From: Robertmurraya_A mangrovi
GTDB taxonomy: Bacteria > Bacillota > Bacilli > Bacillales > Cytobacillaceae
Direction: 5' to 3'
Assembly (NCBI RefSeq): GCF_034427655.1
Contig: NZ_JAXOFX010000006.1
Span: 1-64,000 of the forward strand
Length of the DNA stretch: 64,000 nucleotides
The position numbers and the translations under genes are program-made. Under the pieces are notes generated by a model. It was not told where the DNA came from, did no database searches, and worked only from the letters and a program-made list of their open reading frames with translations. Position 1 is the first letter of the stretch. Every line of letters begins with the position of its first letter. Positions 53,309-60,919 of the stretch are shown here, piece by piece.

Positions 53309-53427
53309 TGTTTATTCCCTCCTTTCATATTTAGTATCTATCTACTTTGGTTGAACATTCTCGTATAGAACTACCTATTATTGGTGAATGTAGGATAACG
53401 ACTATTTGTCCTTATAAACATGCATGC

Positions 53428-53457
53428 AAAAAAGGACCATGAATCACTCATGGCCTT
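53428..53457 (-). terminator. Terminator of DUF4023 gene
   Basis: GGCCATGA and TTCATGGTCC pair, followed on the minus strand by TTTTTTGC; about 15 bases after the DUF4023 stop. Confidence 0.8.
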
Positions 53458-53473
53458 TCGTTTACAAGGTTTA

Positions 53474-53593
53474 TTAATGCTGTTTATTAGGCAACTTCTT
53501 TTCTGGATGGCCTTTGCCTTGACGCTTTCTATTTTGCTCATCCTTTTGTTGCTTATCATGAATCTTTTGAACAAACTCGTTTGTACTTTCCAT
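53474..53593 (-). CDS. DUF4023 family protein, 39 aa
   Basis: ATG at 53593 behind AAAGGAGG starts a 39-residue peptide: MESTNEFVQKIHDKQQKDEQ at the N-terminus and a basic GKGHPEKKLPNKQH at the end. This is the DUF4023 signature found widely in Bacillus. It is very hydrophilic and probably disordered. Function unknown. Other frames overlapping this DNA are shadows. Confidence 0.85.
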   Translation of the reverse strand: MESTNEFVQKIHDKQQKDEQNRKRQGKGHPEKKLPNKQH

Positions 53594-53663
53594 GATAACC
53601 CCTCCTTTGATGTAGGAATGGTTATACTTTTTCCAAACAAGCCACGAATCATTCATGGACCAT

Positions 53664-53683
53664 GGGGACAGGTCCCTTGACCC
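53664..53683. repeat. Short dispersed GGGACAGG motif
   Basis: GGGGACAGGTCCCTTGACCC. Related sequences are at 56514-56539 and 57043-57070 on the other strand. Such CCTGTCCC/GGGACAGG motifs recur in Bacillus intergenic DNA (from memory). Confidence 0.5.
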
Positions 53684-53742
53684 GAAGTGTAGTTACTAAA
53701 TCAACTTTTAGCTGGTTCCTCAGCTATTGTAATTTTAGTACT

Positions 53743-54393
53743 TTATAACTTTTTTTGGCGAAATAAATCAATTGATTTATACCCTTGTCCAAGAATATTG
53801 GTCATCTGCTGACGGCGTTTTTCACGTGTTGCCTCTTGTTTTACTGAAAAAATATATCGAGCCCAGTCTCTTTTATAACCAGGTGTTAGTTTCTGATAAA
53901 AAGAAAGTTCAACCGGATTGTCTGCTAATATTTGCTCAATATCTTTCACATTCTCTTCGTAATCAGCAACACACTGACTTGGAGCTGTTGATTTTTGGGC
54001 TTTCTTTTGTTCACGCTTTAATCCAACAACAGTAAAAACCTCATCCATACTTACCATACGTGAAAATTTCACATCACTATTTTCAACATATCCATCTTCT
54101 CCTACATTCATTGCTGGAAAAATCTCATCTCTATGTACAAAGGTTTCGTATTTCTTATTTCCCTTTTTTGGATAAGCAAAAAATAAATATCCTTTTTCAA
54201 GTAAATGGTTCTCTTTAATGATCTGTTTAGTATGTTGAACCATTTCATCGACCGTTTGTACAAAGATGAAAATAGCGTCATGTTGTCCAGATAAGGTTGC
54301 CTTATTTTCCTCAAATATATCATAGTCACTAGGTTGATTAATCACTGACAAGCTTTTGTACTTTTCTAGATTTAGTTTTTTTATTATTGACAT
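53743..54393 (-). CDS. YdeI/OmpD-associated family protein
   Basis: A 216-residue protein. The C-terminal motif FYQKLTPGYKRDWARYIFSVKQEATREKRRQQM is typical of the YdeI/OmpD-associated (bacteriocin-protection) family; the N-terminal half is a DUF1801-like domain with IFIFVQTVDEM. ATG at 54393 behind GAAGGAG. The role is unknown; single gene. Confidence 0.83.
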   Translation of the reverse strand: MSIIKKLNLEKYKSLSVINQPSDYDIFEENKATLSGQHDAIFIFVQTVDEMVQHTKQIIKENHLLEKGYLFFAYPKKGNKKYETFVHRDEIFPAMNVGEDGYVENSDVKFSRMVSMDEVFTVVGLKREQKKAQKSTAPSQCVADYEENVKDIEQILADNPVELSFYQKLTPGYKRDWARYIFSVKQEATREKRRQQMTNILGQGYKSIDLFRQKKL

Positions 54394-54495
54394 AATAAGC
54401 TCCTTCGTAAATCTTTCGACATAAAAATGACCGGGAGACAGTATTCTCCCAGTACCATTTACTCTTTATTTTATCATATTTTGAAAGTACCAAAA

Positions 54496-55293
54496 TTACT
54501 TTTTAATATGAGTGCTTAACGGTTCTAAATTTAATTCTCTAATCCCTTCTACTACTAGTCGTGCAATTTCCCTCGCACCGTGTTCCTTAAAATGAACATC
54601 ATCCTGAATTCCATCAGGAAAGTTCTCACTCTCACCTGGTTCTAACCACAGAAACAGTTCCTTCGTTTTCTCTGGTCCAAGCTTATTAAAAAGAGTTCTA
54701 CTGTTAGAGGCAAGGTCAATAACAGGAACGTTTTCTTCTTTACCAAGCTCGATCATTGCCTTTTGATAGTCCCCATGTGAGTTCCCAGCAACACCATCTT
54801 TCAGAAAAAACCTTCGTTCAACTGAGGTTACAAGAACAGGAATAGCCTTTTTCTTTCTTGCACCATCTATGTAGTTTTTCAAGTAACTTTTATACGTTGT
54901 ATGGGGGTCTGTATAACGGTTAGGGTCATATGCCTTTTGGTCATTATGGCCAAACTGAATAAACAGATAATCGCCTTTATCAATTTGCCTCAATATTTTC
55001 TTCAGTCTCTTTTCCTCAATAAAACTTTTAGAACTTCTGCCTGACTTTGCTGCATTTATAATCACAACATCTTCATCAAAAAAGGTACCAATCATCTGCC
55101 CCCATCCTGCACGGGGAGCTAACGATTCCGTGTAGTTTGAAACAGTGGAATCACCTGCAAGAAACACCGTAACTTTCCCCTTTTGATGGCTAACATCCTT
55201 CTTCGCTGTTCCCAGCATATTAACAAACCCGACGCAGAAAACTAAAAGAATCATGGATAGAAATAACATCTGCTTTTTAAACTTATTACCCAT
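54496..55293 (-). CDS. SGNH/GDSL hydrolase (rhamnogalacturonan acetylesterase-like)
   Basis: A 265-residue secreted or membrane-anchored esterase with N-terminal hydrophobic segment (residues 7-27). The catalytic Ser is in VFLAGDSTVSNY, the oxyanion Asn in FIQFGHNDQK, and the Asp/His pair in DDVHFKEHGARE. It resembles RhgT/YesY, which deacetylate pectin rhamnogalacturonan. The real substrate is unknown. ATG behind AGGAGGAG. Confidence 0.87.
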   Translation of the reverse strand: MGNKFKKQMLFLSMILLVFCVGFVNMLGTAKKDVSHQKGKVTVFLAGDSTVSNYTESLAPRAGWGQMIGTFFDEDVVIINAAKSGRSSKSFIEEKRLKKILRQIDKGDYLFIQFGHNDQKAYDPNRYTDPHTTYKSYLKNYIDGARKKKAIPVLVTSVERRFFLKDGVAGNSHGDYQKAMIELGKEENVPVIDLASNSRTLFNKLGPEKTKELFLWLEPGESENFPDGIQDDVHFKEHGAREIARLVVEGIRELNLEPLSTHIKK

Positions 55294-55455
55294 GATACTC
55301 CTCCTATATATAAGCTAATATTCTATGATGTGGATTTTTCTGCCTAATTAGTAAAAATAGGCATTTCTCTCTATGCCCTCCACCTTTAACTAGTTAAAAG
55401 TTATTATAAGTAATCTACTTACAGAAAACAAGACAAAATTTTCAGAAAATTAATT

Positions 55456-55851
55456 TTATTTTAATGTTAGTTCAACTAACGTGTACTTTTGGGAATGTTT
55501 CTTCATCACCTTAAACCCATGATGTAAAAAAACATCCATATTCGCCGTCGTACACAATGCCGAAACAACCTTAATATTTTCATTCTCTTTAATAAAATTC
55601 ATCCGGGCTTCAAATAATTGATTATAGATCCTTCGTCTTCTAAACTCTTTTAAAACAAACCCTCTCTTAAAATAAGCTTTTTGTTGTTGTTCCCTAACAA
55701 TACAAGAAACAACTCCAACAACTTTCCCATCAACACTAGCCGTAAACCAAACATTCCCATCAGAGCGGCTAATATTTAAACCATCGTTGAAGGCTGGTCC
55801 AATTAATGGCTTGACCTGATTGAAGTTGCTTTGTTGGATGGTGATGTTCAC
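55456..55851 (-). CDS. GNAT family N-acetyltransferase
   Basis: A 131-residue compact acetyltransferase. The acetyl-CoA binding stretch is VLKEFRRRRIYNQLFEARMNFIKE and the C-terminal part carries NMDVFLHHGFKVMKKHSQKYTLV. GTG start at 55851 behind GAGGG. Substrate unknown. Single gene. Confidence 0.8.
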   Translation of the reverse strand: MNITIQQSNFNQVKPLIGPAFNDGLNISRSDGNVWFTASVDGKVVGVVSCIVREQQQKAYFKRGFVLKEFRRRRIYNQLFEARMNFIKENENIKVVSALCTTANMDVFLHHGFKVMKKHSQKYTLVELTLK

Positions 55852-56133
55852 GAAATCCCTCTCCTCTTTTCGACATTATTTGCTTATAGTATTTGTATAT
55901 GTTGAGGGGGGAGGATTTGTAACGGCTAGTGGCTGTAGGAGAGGCTTAGGGAGAGGAAATAAAGAAAAAGTGTCAGTTACCATATATAGAATTTGGTAAC
56001 TGACACTCCATAAATCACGAACATATATTCTATTTAATCTAGCTAATATTAAAGTAGAATACTAGAATATAGGTATTTACAACTACATAGTCAGGGTGGC
56101 GGCTAACATCCCCAGTTGAAAGGGGTGAAAGCT
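55852..56133. other. Intergenic region with hairpin and toxin leader
   Basis: It contains the hairpin at 55969-56007, a short A/T-rich promoter region and the 5' leader of the first holin-like toxin. No other gene is seen. Confidence 0.5.
55969..56007. repeat. Perfect 13-bp hairpin
   Basis: AGTGTCAGTTACC and GGTAACTGACACT pair around a 13-base loop. There is no gene end with T-run nearby, so it resembles the small dispersed hairpins of Bacillus rather than a simple terminator. Confidence 0.5.
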
Positions 56134-56241
56134 ATGACGACAGATAAAGTGTTAACGATTATATTTGCAGCATTAACTTTTGAGGCTGTATTTGTTGCAA
56201 CTATTGTTTCCATTGTCGTCGCAATAATCAAAAAGAATTAG
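56134..56241 (+). CDS. Putative holin-like toxin (type I), copy 1
   Basis: A 35-residue peptide: MTTDKVLTIIFAALTF at the start, one hydrophobic helix (residues 7-31), and a KKN end. ATG at 56134 is behind GGGGTG. It fits the small holin-like/TxpA-type toxins of Bacillus type I systems. The 5' leader (GGGTGGCGGCTAAC) can pair with the 3' region (GCCACCC, GTTAGCCGC), a feature of such mRNAs that limits translation. An antisense RNA is expected but no promoter is assigned. A second copy lies 540 bases downstream. Confidence 0.65.
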   Translation: MTTDKVLTIIFAALTFEAVFVATIVSIVVAIIKKN

Positions 56242-56275
56242 CCACCCTGCCGACCAAGCTCAGGTGACTATTTCT
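56240..56275 (+). terminator. Hairpin after toxin copy 1
   Basis: AGCCACC and GGTGACT pair (one G-U) around a loop, then ATTTCTCT. It is likely the end of the toxin message; the same element follows copy 2 at 56768-56803. Confidence 0.6.
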
Positions 56276-56513
56276 CTAGAAATTAGGTTAGCCGCTAAAC
56301 GGCATGTATGTTGTATAATCTGGTGAGAACTCACCTGATCTTTTCTTTTATATCCTAATTATAGAGAAGATATTCTTAGATTTAAAGGAAATTAAAACAC
56401 TTTTAAAACCGGAAAGATTGTTCTAATCACTTATCTCAGGTTCCCTTGTTTTCTTTTTAATTGGTCTATTTTACCTAATTCTCTCAAACAAACAGGACCA
56501 AACAGAAACAAAC

Positions 56514-56539
56514 AGGACAAGCAACCTGTCCCTATGACC
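56514..56539. repeat. Short dispersed CCTGTCCC motif
   Basis: AGGACAAGCAACCTGTCCCTATGACC, related to 57043-57070 and, inverted, to 53664-53683. Confidence 0.45.
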
Positions 56540-56659
56540 TAAATACGAACACACATTCTATTTTTTATAGCAAAACTATGAAAATAATGTTAAAATACAT
56601 GTATTACAACTACATAGTCATGGTGGTAGCTAACACTCCCTTTTGAAGGGGGGTGAAAA

Positions 56660-56769
56660 CGATAACGACAGATAAAGTGTTAACCATTATATTTACAGCA
56701 TTATCTTTTCAAGCAGTATTCGTCGCAATGATTGTATCTATCATCGTTGCTATAACAAAAAAGAAATAG
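56660..56769 (+). pseudogene. Putative holin-like toxin, copy 2 with altered start
   Basis: The copy reads TTDKVLTIIFTALSFQAVFV and ends ITKKK-TAG, close to copy 1, but the ATG of copy 1 corresponds to ATA here. An in-frame GTG nine bases upstream (56652-56654, inside GGGGGGTGAAAAC) could replace it, giving a peptide starting VKTITTDK. It may be silenced, weakly translated, or use the GTG. Flanking leader and 3' regions are also duplicated. Confidence 0.55.
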
Positions 56770-56803
56770 CCACCTGCCGACCAAGCTACGGTGACTATTT
56801 CTC
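56768..56803 (+). terminator. Hairpin after toxin copy 2
   Basis: AGCCACC and GGTGACT pair around CTGCCGACCAAGCT-like loop, then ATTTCTCTC, as after copy 1. Confidence 0.55.
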
Positions 56804-57023
56804 TCAAATGTTAAGGTTAGCCGCTATTACGGCATGCATGTTGTAATGGTCAGGTGAAAATTCACCTGATCTGTTCTTTTATATCCTAATTATAGAGAAG
56901 ATATTCTTAGATTTCAAGGGAATTAAAATACCCTAAAAAACCCTTATGTTCACTTTATTAGTTTGATAATTTAGTTGTCCCTTCAACATTTTCCACCTAC
57001 AAACCCTATGTCTCTTGTGATGC

Positions 57024-58283
57024 CTAATTCCTTTTAGACAACTGGTACAAGGAACCTGTCCCTCCGACCCTGACAAAGAGAACTCCAATTAATCCAAATA
57101 TAGCAAAGATGACTGGAGTGAAGAAACCGTAGTAGTATCCGTCGACTATTTGTCCGGATGTGGCTTGAAAATAGTCCAAAATAAATCCGAAGATACTTGG
57201 CAACAGAACAGCACTCAAAAAACCACCTGTATTCGCAAAGCCCGAAACAATTCCCGATTCCGTTACTGGAAACGTCTGGCGAACGATGGCAAACGTTAAG
57301 GAGTTTGATCCAAATCCAAATCCAATCATAAAGAAAAGAATGATGAGTATGTAAAAGGGAGGATGATTAGGAAAGAATAGAAACGTCGACCAACAAAGTA
57401 AAACCATTAGATGAAACACCACATATGTTCGTTTAATGGCGCCTAAATAACTAGCAAGCCAGCCTATTAAAGGGGCGCCAATGAGTGCTCCAAGCAGACT
57501 AATCAAAACCAATTGACTGGCATCTAAACGCGATATTCCATACACATCGATCATATATGGCACTGCCCAGGAACCGATAAACCCTATATACCCTCCTACG
57601 AGTCCAAAGTGACATAAAAATAATGCCCATGCCTGCCTATTCAAGCAAACTCTTCGCAATAAAACAGTTATTTTTTCACGTGGTCCTTCTTTTTTTACGA
57701 ATAACGGTTGATTGGCCTTTTTAACAAAAATGAAATATAGCCAAGTACTACAAAGGCATAATACAACTCCAGCTGTAAAAAAAGCCCCTCTCCAACCAAG
57801 TGAGACAATCAATACGGAAAAAGGAACGGTTGCTAAAAGAAAACCAAGACTCCCTGTCATTCCAGCAATCCCAATTAATCGAGTAAATTCCTTTTGATTA
57901 AACCACATACTTAAAACCAGTATCATATTTACCCAGATGGTCGCATCCCCTATTCCCGTTAGGATTCGAGCAAAAATAAGGACATATTCATGTGTAGTCA
58001 CACCATAAATGATCGTACCCAAACCTGTAAGGGCGGTGCCAATAATGAGAAAGAGAATCGGTCCATACCGATCAGCGAGTAAGCCCATTGGAATCTGTAA
58101 GCCAGTATAAACGAAGAATTGAATACTTGTCACAAGTCCAATCGTCGATGCAGTTACACTAAAATCCCTCATTAATTGATCGGTAATCAATCCCGGAGCT
58201 GTACGCTGACTCGACATGAATAAATAGGCTACCAGCACAGAAGCAAATATAACCCACCTAAATTTATGATTTGCTTTGTCCAA
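57024..58283 (-). CDS. MFS transporter
   Basis: A 419-residue major facilitator with 12 hydrophobic segments. The loop motif MGLLADRYGPILFLIIG between helices 2 and 3 is the MFS signature. TTG start at 58283 behind AGGAG. The C-terminal residues GGTGSLYQLSKRN are coded by a CCTGTCCC-type repeat, which may have replaced the original end. It resembles the glucarate/hexuronate-type carriers in general shape, but the substrate cannot be told. Confidence 0.9.
   Translation of the reverse strand: MDKANHKFRWVIFASVLVAYLFMSSQRTAPGLITDQLMRDFSVTASTIGLVTSIQFFVYTGLQIPMGLLADRYGPILFLIIGTALTGLGTIIYGVTTHEYVLIFARILTGIGDATIWVNMILVLSMWFNQKEFTRLIGIAGMTGSLGFLLATVPFSVLIVSLGWRGAFFTAGVVLCLCSTWLYFIFVKKANQPLFVKKEGPREKITVLLRRVCLNRQAWALFLCHFGLVGGYIGFIGSWAVPYMIDVYGISRLDASQLVLISLLGALIGAPLIGWLASYLGAIKRTYVVFHLMVLLCWSTFLFFPNHPPFYILIILFFMIGFGFGSNSLTFAIVRQTFPVTESGIVSGFANTGGFLSAVLLPSIFGFILDYFQATSGQIVDGYYYGFFTPVIFAIFGLIGVLFVRVGGTGSLYQLSKRN
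57043..57070. repeat. CCTGTCCC-type repeat inside MFS gene end
   Basis: TGGTACAAGGAACCTGTCCCTCCGACCC, related to 56514-56539. It codes for GSLYQ-type residues at the MFS C-terminus. Confidence 0.5.
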
Positions 58284-58461
58284 TGAGATCTACTCCTGTT
58301 AGCTCTTTTTATCCTATATATATGGGGTTTTTGTGGGAGTAGAAATCATAATTAGGGAATATTTTTCTTTGGTAAAATAAAAAAAGATACAAAGAAAGGC
58401 CCCATATAAAAAGTGCCGGGACCTAACCTCTTGAATAGATTTATTAATCTCTACTCAACTA

Positions 58462-59457
58462 CTATTTTTTATCTAAAACTTCCTCAATCCTCTTCAATTC
58501 TTCTTCGCTAAACCCTAAATTGTTCAACGCAGCAACATTCTCCTCAATTTGGCTCACTTTACTAGCTCCGATAAGGGCTGAAGTAATTTTTTGTTCACGG
58601 AGAACCCATGCAAGGGCCATTTGAGCAAGTGACTGGCCTCGTTCTTGAGCGATTTCATGTAACTTTCTTACCTTTTGAAGTACTTCTTCAGATACGTCCC
58701 CTTCATTAAGGAAGCTGTTTGGCTTCAAGGCTCTTGAGTCACTTGGAATTCCGTTAATGTATCTATTGGTGAGTAAACCTTGAGCTAAAGGAACAAAGGC
58801 AATGGAGCCGACTCCTTCTTCTTTAAGCAAATCTGTTAAGCCGTCTTCTACCCATCTGTTAAGCATTGAGTATGCAGGCTGGTGAATTAACAACGGAGTG
58901 CCCAACTCCTTTAATATTCCGATTGCCTTTTGAGTGTCCTTTACACCGTAATTAGAAAGTCCAACATAAAGTGCTTTACCTTGTCTAACTACATGATCTA
59001 ATGCCATCATTGTTTCCTCTAATGGTGTCTCTGGATCTGGACGGTGATGATAAAAAATATCAACGTAATCTAGTTGCATTCTTTTCAAACTTTGATCAAG
59101 GCTCGTTACCAGATACTTTCTAGAGCCCCAGTCCCCATAAGGACCAGGCCACATTCCGTAACCCGCTTTTGTTGAAATAACCATTTCATCACGAAATCCT
59201 GAGAAATCTTTCTTTAGAATAGCTCCAAAATTTTCTTCTGCTGAACCAGGTGGTGGTCCATAATTGTTAGCCAAGTCAAAATGAGTAATTCCTAGGTCAA
59301 AGGCCTTTCTAATCAAAGCCCGCCCATTTTCAAATAAGTCTCCACCACCAAAGTTGTGCCATAACCCAAGAGAAATAGCCGGTAATTTTAGACCTGACCT
59401 TCCACATCGATTATATACCATAGATTCATAGCGTTCGTTTCTTGGTTGATAAGTCAT
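58462..59457 (-). CDS. Aldo/keto reductase (YghZ/GPR-like)
   Basis: A 331-residue NADPH-dependent reductase of the AKR14/YghZ type (L-glyceraldehyde-3-phosphate reductase, also acts on methylglyoxal). Catalytic residues are in GITHFDLANNYGPPPGSAEENFG (Asp, Tyr), Lys in MVISTKAGYGMWPGPYG, and His in DYVDIFYHHRPDPETP. ATG behind GGGGGG. It probably detoxifies aldehydes. Single gene. Confidence 0.9.
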   Translation of the reverse strand: MTYQPRNERYESMVYNRCGRSGLKLPAISLGLWHNFGGGDLFENGRALIRKAFDLGITHFDLANNYGPPPGSAEENFGAILKKDFSGFRDEMVISTKAGYGMWPGPYGDWGSRKYLVTSLDQSLKRMQLDYVDIFYHHRPDPETPLEETMMALDHVVRQGKALYVGLSNYGVKDTQKAIGILKELGTPLLIHQPAYSMLNRWVEDGLTDLLKEEGVGSIAFVPLAQGLLTNRYINGIPSDSRALKPNSFLNEGDVSEEVLQKVRKLHEIAQERGQSLAQMALAWVLREQKITSALIGASKVSQIEENVAALNNLGFSEEELKRIEEVLDKK

Positions 59458-59560
59458 TGGTTGCCCCCCATATATCTTTTACAATCCTAAAGATGGATTT
59501 TATCCGGTATTGAGTAATCTACCCAATCTAAAGTTAATCAATCATTTCCTGCAAAACAGC

Positions 59561-60898
59561 CTAACTTTTTATTACGAACGTACTAATAGAACGCTCTGGC
59601 AGCACCGCTTCTGTAACCTTCCCTTCTAGTGAAATCGTGATCGTTTCTGACTTATCTTCATCATTCATCACGACTACAACAATAGATCCATCTTCGTTTT
59701 GAAAGGAAACCGTCTTCAACATTTCATGGTGAAGGTCATGTGCAATTCTTATTGCATTCGGTTTGATGTATTTGCTGAAATGACCAATATAATAATAAGA
59801 GCTATTATAGTGAATCTCACCTGTCTTCGTATCAACAATAACTGGGGCGTCACAATAGTTGCCTACATGGTTCGGGCCACCTTGTTCATTTAGAACGATA
59901 TTCCAGTCGATCCAGCCTTCAAGCCAGTTGTTGATATCACCCATGATGTTGCGCGCATATCGTTCACCTGTATGCCAGGCTCCTAGCTTCACTCCACCTT
60001 CAATGCAACCCTCGGTAAAAATTAAATGTTTATCTGGGAATTCTTCATGAATTTTGCTTAAGTTTTCGAACTCCTCGGAAACATACCAGTGTAGACCAGT
60101 GCCCCAAATATATTTTGCAGCTTCAGCGTCTGACAGAATCGTTTTTGCTCGTTCATACGCTATATCACGGTTATGATCCCATATGATAATTTTCTTGTCT
60201 TCAAGACCTTCTTGTTCCATAACGGGACCTAAATGGTTTTTCACGAAATCTCGCTCTTCTTCAGCCGAGTATCTGCAAGAATCCCAGACTTGAGTTGCTT
60301 CTGGTTCATTTTGCACGGTAATTCCCCAGATAGGAATTCCTTCCTGTTCCATCGCTTTAATATATTTCGTATAGTACAAAGCCCATGTGTGATAGAATTC
60401 TGGCTTCAACTGCCCACCGTTATTCATTTCATTATTTGTTTTCATCCATGCCGGAGGGCTCCAAGGAGAAGAAAGAATCGTTAATTCCTCTCCCCTTGAT
60501 TTCACAGCATCTTTAATGAGCGGCAGTACATATTTTCTTTCACGCTCAATGGAAAAGGTTTTAAGTTCTGTGTCATTCTCTTCCACATACGTGTAATTTT
60601 CCAGTGCAAAGTCACAACTATGAATATGAGTTCTGCCAAGGCTGTAGTTGAGTCCTGTTTCAGGGTTAAAATAGCTTTCTATTACACTTGCACGATCTTC
60701 ATCAGAAATCTGCGCTAGTGTATAAGCAGCTGCTTCAGTAAATGCTCCGCCAAATCCCATAAAGCTCTGAAACTTTTGTTTTGGGTCTAGTTTTAACATC
60801 ACGTTCTGCTCATTAGTTTCATTTGTAAACGTAAGGCTTCCTTTATCAGCGAATCGGTCTCCCGTATTTTTAGCGGTTTGAATCATCTTGATTTGCAT
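59561..60898 (-). CDS. Glycoside hydrolase family 30 enzyme
   Basis: A 445-residue (beta/alpha)8 glycosidase, without signal peptide, so cytoplasmic. GH30 marks are QSFMGFGGAFTEAAAYTLAQIS, the acid/base Glu in WGITVQNEPEATQVWDSC and the nucleophile Glu in HLIFTEGCIEGGVKLGAW. Family members cleave glucosylceramide, beta-1,6-glucan or xylan. ATG at 60898 behind GGGGGC. It follows the phosphorylase gene by 21 bases, so both are one operon and likely act on the same glucan. Confidence 0.92.
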   Translation of the reverse strand: MQIKMIQTAKNTGDRFADKGSLTFTNETNEQNVMLKLDPKQKFQSFMGFGGAFTEAAAYTLAQISDEDRASVIESYFNPETGLNYSLGRTHIHSCDFALENYTYVEENDTELKTFSIERERKYVLPLIKDAVKSRGEELTILSSPWSPPAWMKTNNEMNNGGQLKPEFYHTWALYYTKYIKAMEQEGIPIWGITVQNEPEATQVWDSCRYSAEEERDFVKNHLGPVMEQEGLEDKKIIIWDHNRDIAYERAKTILSDAEAAKYIWGTGLHWYVSEEFENLSKIHEEFPDKHLIFTEGCIEGGVKLGAWHTGERYARNIMGDINNWLEGWIDWNIVLNEQGGPNHVGNYCDAPVIVDTKTGEIHYNSSYYYIGHFSKYIKPNAIRIAHDLHHEMLKTVSFQNEDGSIVVVVMNDEDKSETITISLEGKVTEAVLPERSISTFVIKS

Positions 60899-60919
60899 AC
60901 AATAAGCCCCCAAGCTCTA

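Noticed and set aside
53320..53400. ATACC-type operator before the TusA-rhodanese gene.
   Set aside because: The best match (ACC-N7-GGT) has the wrong spacing and arms.
53371..53656. Longer frames overlapping DUF4023 on both strands.
   Set aside because: They lack ribosome binding sites and are explained by the DUF4023 gene and its terminator.
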